From contig JAJFFI010000492.1 in NCBI GenBank assembly GCA_021776755.1, positions 1 to 14,630 of the forward strand: 14,630 nt of DNA, read 5' to 3'. The notes under the pieces are model-generated. The model worked only from the letters and a program-made list of their open reading frames with translations, did no database searches and was not told the DNA's origin. The DNA comes from Alphaproteobacteria bacterium (lineage in GTDB: Bacteria; Pseudomonadota; Alphaproteobacteria; JAJFFI01). The first letter of the stretch is position 1. Each line of letters opens with the position of its first letter. This document shows, in pieces, positions 5,879-12,979 of the stretch. The position numbers and the translations under genes are program-made.

Positions 5879-7221
5879 CCGATTTGCCCGACCGCAGCGC
5901 GCTGCTCGAAACCCTGATCGACAAGGCGCTGAAATCCGGTGCCGACGCCGCCGACGCGGTCTGCATGGACAACGTCTCGGTCTCGCATATGCAGCGTCTC
6001 GGCGAGATCGAGAAACTCGAGCGCGCCGAATCGAACGACGCCGGGCTGCGGGTTCTGATCGGCAAGCGCCAGGCAATCGTGTCGTCGACGGACTTCGGCA
6101 CGGCGGCGCTCGACGAACTGGTCGAGCGCGCGGTCGCGATGGCCCGCTCGGTGCCGGAAGACCCCTACACCGGTCTTGCCGAACCCGGCCAGCTCGCGCA
6201 GTCGTATCCGGAAGATCTCGACCTTGCCGACCCGGAAGAGCCCGCGCCGGAGCGCTTGATCGAGCTTGCCCGCACCTGCGAGGAGGCGGCGCGCGCGGTC
6301 GAGGGTGTCACCAACTCCGAGGGTGCTGAGGCGGGCTGGGACCGCACCGCCGTCACGCTGGCCGGCTCCAACGGGTTTGCCGGCAGCTACGCCCGCACCA
6401 GCCACTACATCAGCGTCTCGGTGGTCGCGGGCGAGGGCACCGCGATGGAGACCGATTACGACTATTCCCACACCGTTCACGGCGAGGACCTCGACGATCC
6501 CGCGAAAGTCGGCCGGTCTGCCGGCGCGCGCGCGGTGGCGCGGATCAATCCGAAGAAGGTCGCCACGAAAAAGGTGCCGGTCGTTTATGATCCGCGCGTG
6601 TCGGCCAGCATGATTGGACACCTCACCAGCGCGATCAACGGGGCGGCGATCGCGCGCGGCACCAGCTTTCTCAAAGACCACATGGACAAGCAGGTGTTCA
6701 CCGACGGTATCGTCATCGTCGACGACCCGCACCGCCGCCGGGGGCTCCGCTCGAAAGCGTTCGATGCCGAGGGCGTGGCGAACCGGCGGCGCAATCTGAT
6801 CGACAACGGCCGGCTGACGACCTGGCTGCTCGATATCCGGTCTGCCAACCAGCTCGGGGCCGAGACCACGGGCCACGCCGCGCGCAGCACGTCGTCGCCA
6901 CCAAGCCCTTCGGCGACCAATCTCTGGATGGAGCCGGGCAGCGTCAGCCGCGCCGATCTCCTCGCTGGCATCACCGACGGGCTCTACATCGACAGCCTGA
7001 TCGGCTTCGGCGTGAACGGTATTACCGGCGATTATTCGCGCGGTGCGTCCGGCTACTGGATCGAGAACGGGGAGCTTGCCTGGCCGGTCAGCGAGCTGAC
7101 GGTGGCGGGAAATCTGAAGGACATGTTCCTCCATCTGATTCCCGCCGACGATCTCGAATTCAAGTATGCGGCCAATGCCCCGACGCTCCGCATCGACGGT
7201 ATGACGGTCGCCGGTCAGTAG
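5875..7221 (+). CDS. pmbA: PmbA/TldE-family protein, non-zinc partner of the TldD protease
   Basis: A 448-residue protein covering the full PmbA/TldE length. TldD and TldE form a heterodimeric cytoplasmic protease that trims unfolded or modified peptides (microcin B17 leader, CcdA in E. coli). TldD carries the zinc-binding HExxxH motif; I see none here, consistent with TldE/PmbA. Recognisable family stretches are the N-terminal GLRVLIGKRQ region (about 57-66), the TTGHA...PPSPSATNLWMEPG region (about 331-355), and a C-terminal GFGVNGITGDYSRGASGYWI block followed by the VAGNLKDM motif. I use the ATG at 5875 because homology begins there and it overlaps the desaturase stop; the open frame upstream is only a shadow. 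No tldD is in the window, as is usual since the two genes are often unlinked. It ends 10 bases from the convergent lipid kinase gene. Confidence 0.94.
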   Translation: MTDLPDRSALLETLIDKALKSGADAADAVCMDNVSVSHMQRLGEIEKLERAESNDAGLRVLIGKRQAIVSSTDFGTAALDELVERAVAMARSVPEDPYTGLAEPGQLAQSYPEDLDLADPEEPAPERLIELARTCEEAARAVEGVTNSEGAEAGWDRTAVTLAGSNGFAGSYARTSHYISVSVVAGEGTAMETDYDYSHTVHGEDLDDPAKVGRSAGARAVARINPKKVATKKVPVVYDPRVSASMIGHLTSAINGAAIARGTSFLKDHMDKQVFTDGIVIVDDPHRRRGLRSKAFDAEGVANRRRNLIDNGRLTTWLLDIRSANQLGAETTGHAARSTSSPPSPSATNLWMEPGSVSRADLLAGITDGLYIDSLIGFGVNGITGDYSRGASGYWIENGELAWPVSELTVAGNLKDMFLHLIPADDLEFKYAANAPTLRIDGMTVAGQ

Positions 7222-7231
7222 GGAGAGGGGG

Positions 7232-8176
7232 TCAGAGGCCTGCCGGGCGCAGCAGGTTGAGGCGATAGGGGGAGATGCGGCACAGCACCGGCAGGCCGGT
7301 CGTGATGTCGCCGTCGATCTGCACCGGCTCGGACGCAGCCCCCTCGATCTGGATCTGGCTGCCGCCGACGATCCGCACATCGTCCAGTTTCGTGTGGCGG
7401 CCAGACAATGTTGCAAGAACGTAACGAAATCTGCTCCATCGCCCCGGACGCTCGAACAGGACGGCATACAGAACGGGATCGTCGATGCGGGCGTCCGGCG
7501 CCGAGAAGAATTTTCCGGCGTAGTGCCGCCCGTTGGCGACGATGACGGAGGCGGCGGTGAACTGCTCCTGGTCGACGGTGACGCGGTAGCTCGCATCGGG
7601 CGCGCGGGTCATCTCTTTCAGTGACTGCCAGACGTAGGCGAACTTGCCGGTCCATTTCTTGAGCGTCAGATTGATCTCGGCGCAAACATGGGCGTCGAAC
7701 CCGCAACCGGCCATGATCGCGAACGGGGTGCCGTTCACTTCGCCGAGGCACACCTCGGCCGGCTCGGCCCGGGCGATCACTTCGGCCACCACGTCGGGGT
7801 CCTTGACCAGACCGATCTCGCGCGCCAGCACATTCGCCGTGCCGAGCGGAATGATGCCGAGCAGCATCTGGCTTCCGTCGAGCCCGCGGATCACCTCGTT
7901 GATCGTCCCGTCGCCGCCGGCCGCGACGACGGTGTCATAGCCCCCGGGCTGGCCGTGGCCGGCGGCCGCGTCGCGCGCCATCTGCCAGGCGTCGCCCGGC
8001 CCGTCGGTTTCGCGGACCTCCCATTTGCAGCCGCATTTCTGGATGTGGCGGAGCGTCATGTTGAAGCGGTCGCGCCGCCGCTTCCGCCAGGCGGCATTCG
8101 GGTTGAAGATCACCAGCACACGCCGCGTGCTTCGTGTCTGGCCGCGGGCGGCGTCTTGCGCAGTCATGATGTTCAT
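7232..8176 (-). CDS. Diacylglycerol kinase-like lipid kinase (YegS/DAGK catalytic domain)
   Basis: A 314-residue soluble lipid kinase of the DAGK_cat family, which phosphorylates diacylglycerol, sphingoid bases or related lipids with ATP. The catalytic-domain motifs are VIFNPNA (22-28), the nucleotide-binding AAGGDGTINEV (85-95) and PLGTANVLARE (110-120); a C-terminal beta-domain with QIDGD follows, matching the family's usual ~300 residues. I chose the ATG at 8176; the in-frame ATG at 8167 is equally possible because no clear ribosome binding site precedes either, and the frame stays open to 8287. The gene diverges from the PlcP/Agt pair across a region with PHO-box-like repeats. A kinase that turns diacylglycerol into phosphatidate would naturally counterbalance a phospholipase C that makes diacylglycerol. 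The substrate is inferred, not shown; undecaprenol or glycolipid kinase activity is a remote alternative. Confidence 0.9.
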   Translation of the reverse strand: MNIMTAQDAARGQTRSTRRVLVIFNPNAAWRKRRRDRFNMTLRHIQKCGCKWEVRETDGPGDAWQMARDAAAGHGQPGGYDTVVAAGGDGTINEVIRGLDGSQMLLGIIPLGTANVLAREIGLVKDPDVVAEVIARAEPAEVCLGEVNGTPFAIMAGCGFDAHVCAEINLTLKKWTGKFAYVWQSLKEMTRAPDASYRVTVDQEQFTAASVIVANGRHYAGKFFSAPDARIDDPVLYAVLFERPGRWSRFRYVLATLSGRHTKLDDVRIVGGSQIQIEGAASEPVQIDGDITTGLPVLCRISPYRLNLLRPAGL

Positions 8177-8296
8177 CGGATCACTTTGGAATGCACTTTC
8201 GACAACGGGGCGGCGCAAGCATGGCGGAAAGATGTAAAGAACCCCTTTGGATGCGCGTTGACTAACCAAAGCGCTCCGGTCTGGCAAGCGGGGCGT

Positions 8297-8310
8297 CGGC
8301 AGTACTGCCG
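8297..8310. promoter_or_regulatory. 14-base perfect palindrome in the divergent lipid-gene promoter region
   Basis: CGGCAGT (8297-8303) meets its exact reverse complement ACTGCCG (8304-8310) with no spacer. It stands one base before the first PHO half-site (8312) and about 121 bases upstream of the divergent kinase start. A symmetric site of this size fits a dimeric regulator other than PhoB. No regulator can be named. Confidence 0.45.
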
Positions 8311-8311
8311 G

Positions 8312-8351
8312 CCGTCACGGATGCGTAACAAATTCGTCACGCACGGGTCAC
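8312..8351 (+). promoter_or_regulatory. Array of four PHO-box half-sites (predicted PhoB binding)
   Basis: Four heptamers stand at an exact 11-base period on the plus strand: CCGTCAC (8312), GCGTAAC (8323), TCGTCAC (8334) and GGGTCAC (8345), separated by GGAT, AAAT and GCAC. PHO boxes are heptamers related to CTGTCAT/CTGTCAC repeated at 11 bases with 4-base AT-rich spacers, and PhoB binds them as dimers to activate under phosphate limitation. The central pair with its AAAT spacer is closest to consensus; the first two bases of each heptamer deviate. Orientation points to the PlcP-like gene starting 60 bases downstream. I see no convincing -10 box. A further CTGTCAT at 8369 is out of phase. 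Confidence 0.65.
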
Positions 8352-8411
8352 CACTGCCAGGTACTTCTCTGTCATGGCACTGCGACCTGTTTCCAGCGGG
8401 ACGACTGTCCA

Positions 8412-9230
8412 ATGAATATGCCGATCCCGTCGCCCGCGGTTCCCGCACATGACGGCAAGCGACGCTTCCGGACGATCTGGATTTCCGACATCCATCTCGG
8501 AACCCGTGGCTGCAAGGCGGATTTCCTGCTCGATTTTCTCAAACGCACCGAGTCGGAAAAGCTTTACCTTGTCGGCGACATCATCGACGGCTGGCGCCTG
8601 AAGAAATCCTGGTACTGGCCACAGTCCCACAACGATGTGGTTCAAAAAGTGCTTCGCAAGGCGCGCAAGGGGACCGAGGTCGTATTCCTGCCGGGCAATC
8701 ACGACGAGATGTTCCGGACCTTTCTCGGCCTGCATTTCGGCGGTGTCAAAATCGCCAACAAGGCGATCCACACGACCGCCGACGGCCGCCGCTTGCTCAT
8801 CCTTCACGGCGACCGCTTCGATGGCGTCGTGCGCTATGCGCGCTGGGTCGCGTTTCTGGGCGACGGGGCCTATGCGCTCGCGCTGTTGGCCAATCACTGG
8901 TTCAACATCGCACGCCGCAGGCTCGGTTATCCCTACTGGTCGCTCTCCGCCTGGCTCAAGCAGCGGGTGAAGAACGCGGTCAAATACATCGACTGCTATG
9001 AAGAGGCGGTCGCCAGTGAGGCGCGTCGCTGCGACGTCGATGGTGTGGTGTGCGGCCATATCCATCATGCCGAGATGCGCCGGATCGGCGGCGTGCTCTA
9101 CTGCAACGACGGCGACTGGGTCGAAAGCTGCACCGCGCTGGTCGAGCATTTCGACGGCCGGCTCGAGATGCTGAACTGGGCCGAGATACGGGGGTTTTCG
9201 ATGTTGCAGCCGACGGTCGACGCGACATGA
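8412..9230 (+). CDS. plcP: PlcP-like metallophosphoesterase (phospholipase C type, LpxH-related fold)
   Basis: A 272-residue calcineurin-like phosphoesterase of the LpxH/PlcP group (COG2908). Metal-binding motifs are complete: SDIHLG (25-30), GDIIDGW (55-61), GNHDE (95-99), LHGD (131-134) and CGHIHH (214-219). PlcP of Sinorhizobium and marine alphaproteobacteria removes phosphate-containing headgroups from phospholipids during phosphate starvation, leaving diacylglycerol; LpxH instead cleaves UDP-diacylglucosamine in lipid A synthesis. I favour PlcP because the gene overlaps an Agt-like glycosyltransferase by 4 bases, has PHO-box-like repeats upstream, and is longer than LpxH (about 240). The lipid A genes downstream keep LpxH as a real alternative. 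The start ATG at 8412 has only a weak GGGA upstream; the in-frame ATG at 8418 is also possible. It probably acts at the cytoplasmic membrane without a signal peptide. Confidence 0.8.
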   Translation: MNMPIPSPAVPAHDGKRRFRTIWISDIHLGTRGCKADFLLDFLKRTESEKLYLVGDIIDGWRLKKSWYWPQSHNDVVQKVLRKARKGTEVVFLPGNHDEMFRTFLGLHFGGVKIANKAIHTTADGRRLLILHGDRFDGVVRYARWVAFLGDGAYALALLANHWFNIARRRLGYPYWSLSAWLKQRVKNAVKYIDCYEEAVASEARRCDVDGVVCGHIHHAEMRRIGGVLYCNDGDWVESCTALVEHFDGRLEMLNWAEIRGFSMLQPTVDAT

Positions 9231-10252
9231 GAATCCTCATTTTCACCGATGCGTGGTACCCGCAGGTGAACGGCGTCGTCCGCACGCTCGACACGGTTTC
9301 CGGCAAACTCCGCGGACAGGGCCATGAGGTCGACGTCGTCTCGCCGGACCTCTTCGCCGGCTTTCCGTGCCCGACCTATCCCGAAATAAGGCTCGCCCCG
9401 TTCGCCGGCCGCCGCATCTCGCGGCTGATTGCGGATCATGCCCCCGACGCCGTCCACATCGCGACCGAAGGGCCCGTGGGCCTTGCCGCCCGCAACGTCT
9501 GCGTCCGGGAGAACCTGCCCTTCACGACCTCGTTTCACACCAAGTTTCCGGAGTACGTCCACGCCCGGTTCCGGTTCCCGGTCTCCTGGAGCTATGCTTT
9601 CCTGCGGTGGTTTCACGGTCCGGCGGGCGCCATCATGGTGGCCACCAAATCGCTCCGCGACGAACTGACGGACCTCGGCTTCCGCAATCTCGTATGCTGG
9701 TCGCGGGGTGTCGACACGGCACTGTTCCAGCCCTATCCCGATGCCGGGCTCGAAGGAGAGCGGCCGATCTCGCTGTACTGCGGCCGGGTCGCGGTCGAAA
9801 AATCCATCGAGGACTTCCTGCAACTCGATCTGCCGGGCACCAAATACGTCGTCGGCGGTGGCCCGCAACTTGCCGAGTTGAAGCGGAAATATTCCGGCAC
9901 CGTCTTCACCGGCTACCGGACAGGGGAGGCGCTGGCCCGCACGGTCGCGGGCGCCGATGTCTTCGTCTTTCCGAGCCGCACCGACACGTTTGGCCTTGTC
10001 CTGCTCGAGGCGATGGCCTGCGGTGTTCCGGTCGCCGCCTACCCGGTGACGGGTCCCCTCGACGTAGTTGCGGATTCTGGCGCGGGCGCGCTGCATGAAG
10101 ACCTCGGGATCGCTGTCGCCCAGGCCCTCGCACTCTCCCCTGAAGTCTGCCGGAAACACGCGCTCGAATATTCGTGGGAGCGGTCGGCCGGACAGTTTCT
10201 CGCCAATCTCCACACGATTCCGCGGTCAGCCGCGGAAATGGCCGCCGCCTGA
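9227..10252 (+). CDS. GT4-family glycosyltransferase, Agt-like (diacylglycerol glycosylation predicted)
   Basis: A 341-residue GT-B fold glycosyltransferase of family 4. The N-terminal acceptor domain begins RILIFTDAWYPQVNGVVRT and contains TSFHTKFPEYV (101-111). The C-terminal nucleotide-sugar domain has SRGVD (159-163), YCGRVAVEKSIEDF (184-197) and TDTFGLVLLEAMACG (252-266), where Glu261 is the family's conserved donor-binding glutamate. Alphaproteobacterial Agt enzymes of this type put glucose, galactose or glucuronic acid on diacylglycerol when phosphate is scarce, replacing phospholipids. The start ATG overlaps the plcP stop (ATGA), so the two are translationally coupled and the diacylglycerol made by PlcP is the obvious acceptor. 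The sugar cannot be predicted. Mannosyltransferases such as MgtA share these motifs, so the lipid role rests mainly on context. Confidence 0.85.
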   Translation: MRILIFTDAWYPQVNGVVRTLDTVSGKLRGQGHEVDVVSPDLFAGFPCPTYPEIRLAPFAGRRISRLIADHAPDAVHIATEGPVGLAARNVCVRENLPFTTSFHTKFPEYVHARFRFPVSWSYAFLRWFHGPAGAIMVATKSLRDELTDLGFRNLVCWSRGVDTALFQPYPDAGLEGERPISLYCGRVAVEKSIEDFLQLDLPGTKYVVGGGPQLAELKRKYSGTVFTGYRTGEALARTVAGADVFVFPSRTDTFGLVLLEAMACGVPVAAYPVTGPLDVVADSGAGALHEDLGIAVAQALALSPEVCRKHALEYSWERSAGQFLANLHTIPRSAAEMAAA

Positions 10253-10275
10253 CGAACCGGTTGGTTTTCGGAAAC

Positions 10276-10297
10276 CCCGCATGATAAACCCTGCGGG
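10276..10297 (+). other. Hairpin between the glycosyltransferase and ABC transporter genes
   Basis: CCCGCA (10276-10281) and TGCGGG (10292-10297) form a perfect 6-bp stem around a 10-base loop, within the 90-base gap. A smaller inverted repeat, GGTTT-TCGG-AAACC (10263-10276), directly precedes it. No T run follows, so read-through from the lipid pair into the envelope cluster is plausible. Confidence 0.35.
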
Positions 10298-10342
10298 AGA
10301 CTGACCGCGCGGCGATGGGCCCGCGTTCCGGGAGCCAACGCC

Positions 10343-12241
10343 TTGGCGAAAAAGAAAAAAGCGAAGCTGCGGCTCGACCGCCACACATGGACGCTCGTCC
10401 GGCGTCTGCTGGTCGAGCATGTCCGCCCGCATGTGCCGCGGCTGATGATGGCGTTTGTTCTGATGGCGGTCGTGGCCGGCACGACGGCCGCGCTCGCCTG
10501 GCTGATCCAGCCCATCCTCGATGGCGCCGATCCGCAGGCGGCCAAAGACCTCGCGGTCGCGACCGGGCAGGCCAAGGTCGAGATGGAAGCCTGGCTCAAG
10601 GACGCTAACTACCAAGCGCTGCATTTCTATGCAGTGATGATCCTCGCAGTATTTGTCGTGCGCGGCATCGCAACTTACGGCCAGGGTGTGATGGTGCAGA
10701 AGGTCGGCCAGCGCATCCTCGCCGATATTCAGGTCCGCATGTACGAACACGTCATCCGCTCGGACATCGCCTTCTTCCACCGCAATTCGGTCGGCAGCCT
10801 GATCTCGCGCTTCAACAACGACATCCAGTTGATGCGCAACATGGTGACCTCGGTTCTCACCAACATCGGCAAGGACCTGCTGACGCTGATCGCGCTGGTC
10901 GCGGTGATGTTCTACCAGGACTGGATCCTGTCGCTGATCACCTTCGTGCTCGGCCCGGCGGTGATCATACCCATCGTCCGTCTCGGCCGCCGCATGCGCC
11001 GCGTTTCGGTCGACGCCCAGGAGGAGATGGGCGAGTTCACGACGTTGCTGGAAGAAACCTTCCAGGGGGCCCGCCACGTCAAGGCATATGGCATGGAGGC
11101 CTATGAGGTCGAGCGCGCCGGCGGGCTGATCGACCGCATCTTCCGGCTGATCTACAAGTCGGCCAAGGTCCGCGCCATGAGCTATCCAATCATGGAGACG
11201 ATCGGCGGCTTTGCCATCGTCGCGGTGCTGATCTACGGCGGCTATCAGGTGATCGAGGGCAACAAGACCACCGGCATTTTCTTTTCTTTCGTGACGGCGC
11301 TGCTGCTCGCGTTCGAACCGGCCAAGCGCCTCGCCAACCTCAACGCCAACCTGCAGGAAGGCCTTGCCGCGGCCGACCGGGTGTTCGAGCTGATCGACGC
11401 GGCTCCCGAGATCGTCGACGCGCCGGACGCAAAGCCCATCAAGGTTACGAAGGGCGAGATCACTTTCGAGGGCCTGCGGTTCTCCTACCGCGCGCCCGAT
11501 GAACAACACCCCGCCCTTGACGGCATCGATCTGAAGGTTCCGGCGGGCAAGCTCGCGGCCCTGGTGGGCCCGTCCGGAGCCGGCAAGTCCACCATCTTCA
11601 ACATGATCCCGCGCTTCTACGACCCGGACGAGGGCCGCGTGGTGATCGACGGGCAACCGATCCGCGACGTCACGATCGAATCGCTCCGGGCCAATATCGC
11701 GCTGGTCAGTCAGGAGGTCAGCCTCTTCGACGACACCGTCCGCGCCAACATCATGTACGGCAAGCCGGCCGCCACCGAGGAAGAGATCGCGGCCGCTGCC
11801 CGCAATGCCGCGGCCCACGATTTCATCATGGCGCTCCCGGAAGGCTATGAGACCCGGGTCGGCGGCCGCGGCATGAAGCTCTCCGGCGGCCAGCGCCAAC
11901 GCATCGCCATCGCGCGCGCGATGCTAAAGGACGCACCGATCCTGCTGCTCGACGAGGCCACATCGTCCCTCGACACCGAGTCCGAGCGCGCGGTGCAGAA
12001 GGCGCTTGAAACCCTGATGAACGGGCGCACGACCCTGGTGATCGCGCATCGGCTCTCCACCGTCGTCGATGCCGACATCATCTACGTCATGGAGGGCGGC
12101 CGCATCACCGAGTCCGGGACCCACGCCGAACTGCTCGGCAAGGGCGGCATGTACGCGCGCCTCTATGCCATGCAGCTTGCCACCGAACCCGAGGCGCCCG
12201 CCGCAGACCGGTCCGCAAAGGTCCGGGGGGCCGGAGGCTGA
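10343..12241 (+). CDS. MsbA-like lipid-exporting ABC transporter (fused membrane and ATPase domains)
   Basis: A 632-residue half-transporter with an N-terminal six-helix exporter domain (about 35-335) and a C-terminal ATPase domain. The ATPase shows Walker A GPSGAGKST (409-417), Q-loop Gln457, signature LSGGQRQR (513-520), Walker B LLLDEA (534-539) and switch His569. MsbA homodimers flip core-lipid A and other lipids to the outer leaflet; 580-630 residues is usual. The start is TTG at 10343, with GGGAG (10330-10334) 8 bases upstream; the first in-frame ATG lies about 34 codons later, just inside the first helix, and would lose the Lys-rich N-terminus. The gene lies 90 bases after the glycosyltransferase and 3 bases before the acyltransferase. 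Context with KdtA and LpxK supports lipid A export, but export of the glycolipid made by its upstream neighbour is also possible. Confidence 0.9.
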   Translation: MAKKKKAKLRLDRHTWTLVRRLLVEHVRPHVPRLMMAFVLMAVVAGTTAALAWLIQPILDGADPQAAKDLAVATGQAKVEMEAWLKDANYQALHFYAVMILAVFVVRGIATYGQGVMVQKVGQRILADIQVRMYEHVIRSDIAFFHRNSVGSLISRFNNDIQLMRNMVTSVLTNIGKDLLTLIALVAVMFYQDWILSLITFVLGPAVIIPIVRLGRRMRRVSVDAQEEMGEFTTLLEETFQGARHVKAYGMEAYEVERAGGLIDRIFRLIYKSAKVRAMSYPIMETIGGFAIVAVLIYGGYQVIEGNKTTGIFFSFVTALLLAFEPAKRLANLNANLQEGLAAADRVFELIDAAPEIVDAPDAKPIKVTKGEITFEGLRFSYRAPDEQHPALDGIDLKVPAGKLAALVGPSGAGKSTIFNMIPRFYDPDEGRVVIDGQPIRDVTIESLRANIALVSQEVSLFDDTVRANIMYGKPAATEEEIAAAARNAAAHDFIMALPEGYETRVGGRGMKLSGGQRQRIAIARAMLKDAPILLLDEATSSLDTESERAVQKALETLMNGRTTLVIAHRLSTVVDADIIYVMEGGRITESGTHAELLGKGGMYARLYAMQLATEPEAPAADRSAKVRGAGG

Positions 12242-12244
12242 GAC

Positions 12245-12979
12245 GTGCGCCTCGACAAACGCATCCTCAAAAGCCCGGCCGCCCAAAAGGCGCTCGCGTT
12301 CGTGGTCGCCCACTGGATCCGCTTCACCTGGCGGACGATCCGCTGGCAGCGCATCGGCTGGGACGGGCTCGATGCGCACCTCGCCGCGGGCAAGCCGCTG
12401 ATCGTCTGCTTCTGGCATGGCCGCCTCGCGATGATGCGTTTCGGCTGGCCGGATCAGGCGCCCCCCATCAGCATCCTGATTTCCGCGCATCCCGATGGCC
12501 GGGTGATCGCCGAGGCGATGCATTTTCTCGATATCGGCACGGTCAAGGGCTCGAGCGGCAAACCCGTCACCGGTGCCATTCGTGAAATGCGCGCCCTGCT
12601 TGCGGCAGGTGAATGCGTCGGCATTACGCCCGACGGACCCAAGGGCCCGCGCATGCGTGCGCAAATGGGCGCGGTCAAGCTCGCGGCCATGACCGGCGTG
12701 CCGCTGCTGCCGGCGACCTATTCAGTCAGCCGCCGCAAGGTGCTCGGCACTTGGGACCGCTTCCTGGTGCCGTGGCCGTTCGGGCGCGGGGTGTATCACT
12801 GGGGCCCGCCAATCGAGGTGCCCGAAGGCGCCGACCGGGAGGTCCTGGAGGACCGCCGCCGCGCGCTCGAAGACGCCATGAACGCGCTTACCGCCGAAGC
12901 CGACCAGCACTGCAACCAGACCGCGATCGCTCCGGCCGAACCACGGGTCCGCGCCGGCGCCGGGCAGGTGACGTCGTGA
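12245..12979 (+). CDS. DUF374/LPLAT-like acyltransferase
   Basis: A 244-residue member of the DUF374 family within the lysophospholipid acyltransferase superfamily. It carries the catalytic-type histidine in CFWHGRLAMM (55-64; the first half of an HxxxxD-like site), GSSGKP (102-107) and ITPDGPKGPR (127-136), which are the family signatures. Members are predicted to transfer a fatty acyl chain to a lipid or lipid A-type acceptor; few have been characterised. Translation starts at GTG 12245 with GGAGG (12233-12237) 7 bases upstream and overlapping the end of msbA. The stop overlaps the GTG of kdtA by 4 bases. In many alphaproteobacteria this gene sits beside kdtA, so a role in lipid A or Kdo-lipid assembly is likely. 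A role in acylating the products of the lipid-remodelling genes nearby is possible but unsupported. Confidence 0.88.
   Translation: MRLDKRILKSPAAQKALAFVVAHWIRFTWRTIRWQRIGWDGLDAHLAAGKPLIVCFWHGRLAMMRFGWPDQAPPISILISAHPDGRVIAEAMHFLDIGTVKGSSGKPVTGAIREMRALLAAGECVGITPDGPKGPRMRAQMGAVKLAAMTGVPLLPATYSVSRRKVLGTWDRFLVPWPFGRGVYHWGPPIEVPEGADREVLEDRRRALEDAMNALTAEADQHCNQTAIAPAEPRVRAGAGQVTS

Noticed and set aside
5782..7596. 604-codon open frame on the minus strand
   Set aside because: It lies antisense to pmbA and the lipid kinase junction, has His/Arg/Gly-rich shadow composition and matches no protein I know. GC-rich codon bias keeps antisense frames open.
8412..9230. Assignment as LpxH of lipid A synthesis
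   Set aside because: Not excluded, but alphaproteobacteria usually use LpxI; the overlap with an Agt-like gene and the phased PHO-like repeats favour PlcP.
10226..11899. 557-codon open frame on the minus strand
   Set aside because: It is antisense to the well-supported MsbA-like gene and its composition (Asp/His/Arg-rich) is typical of a shadow frame.
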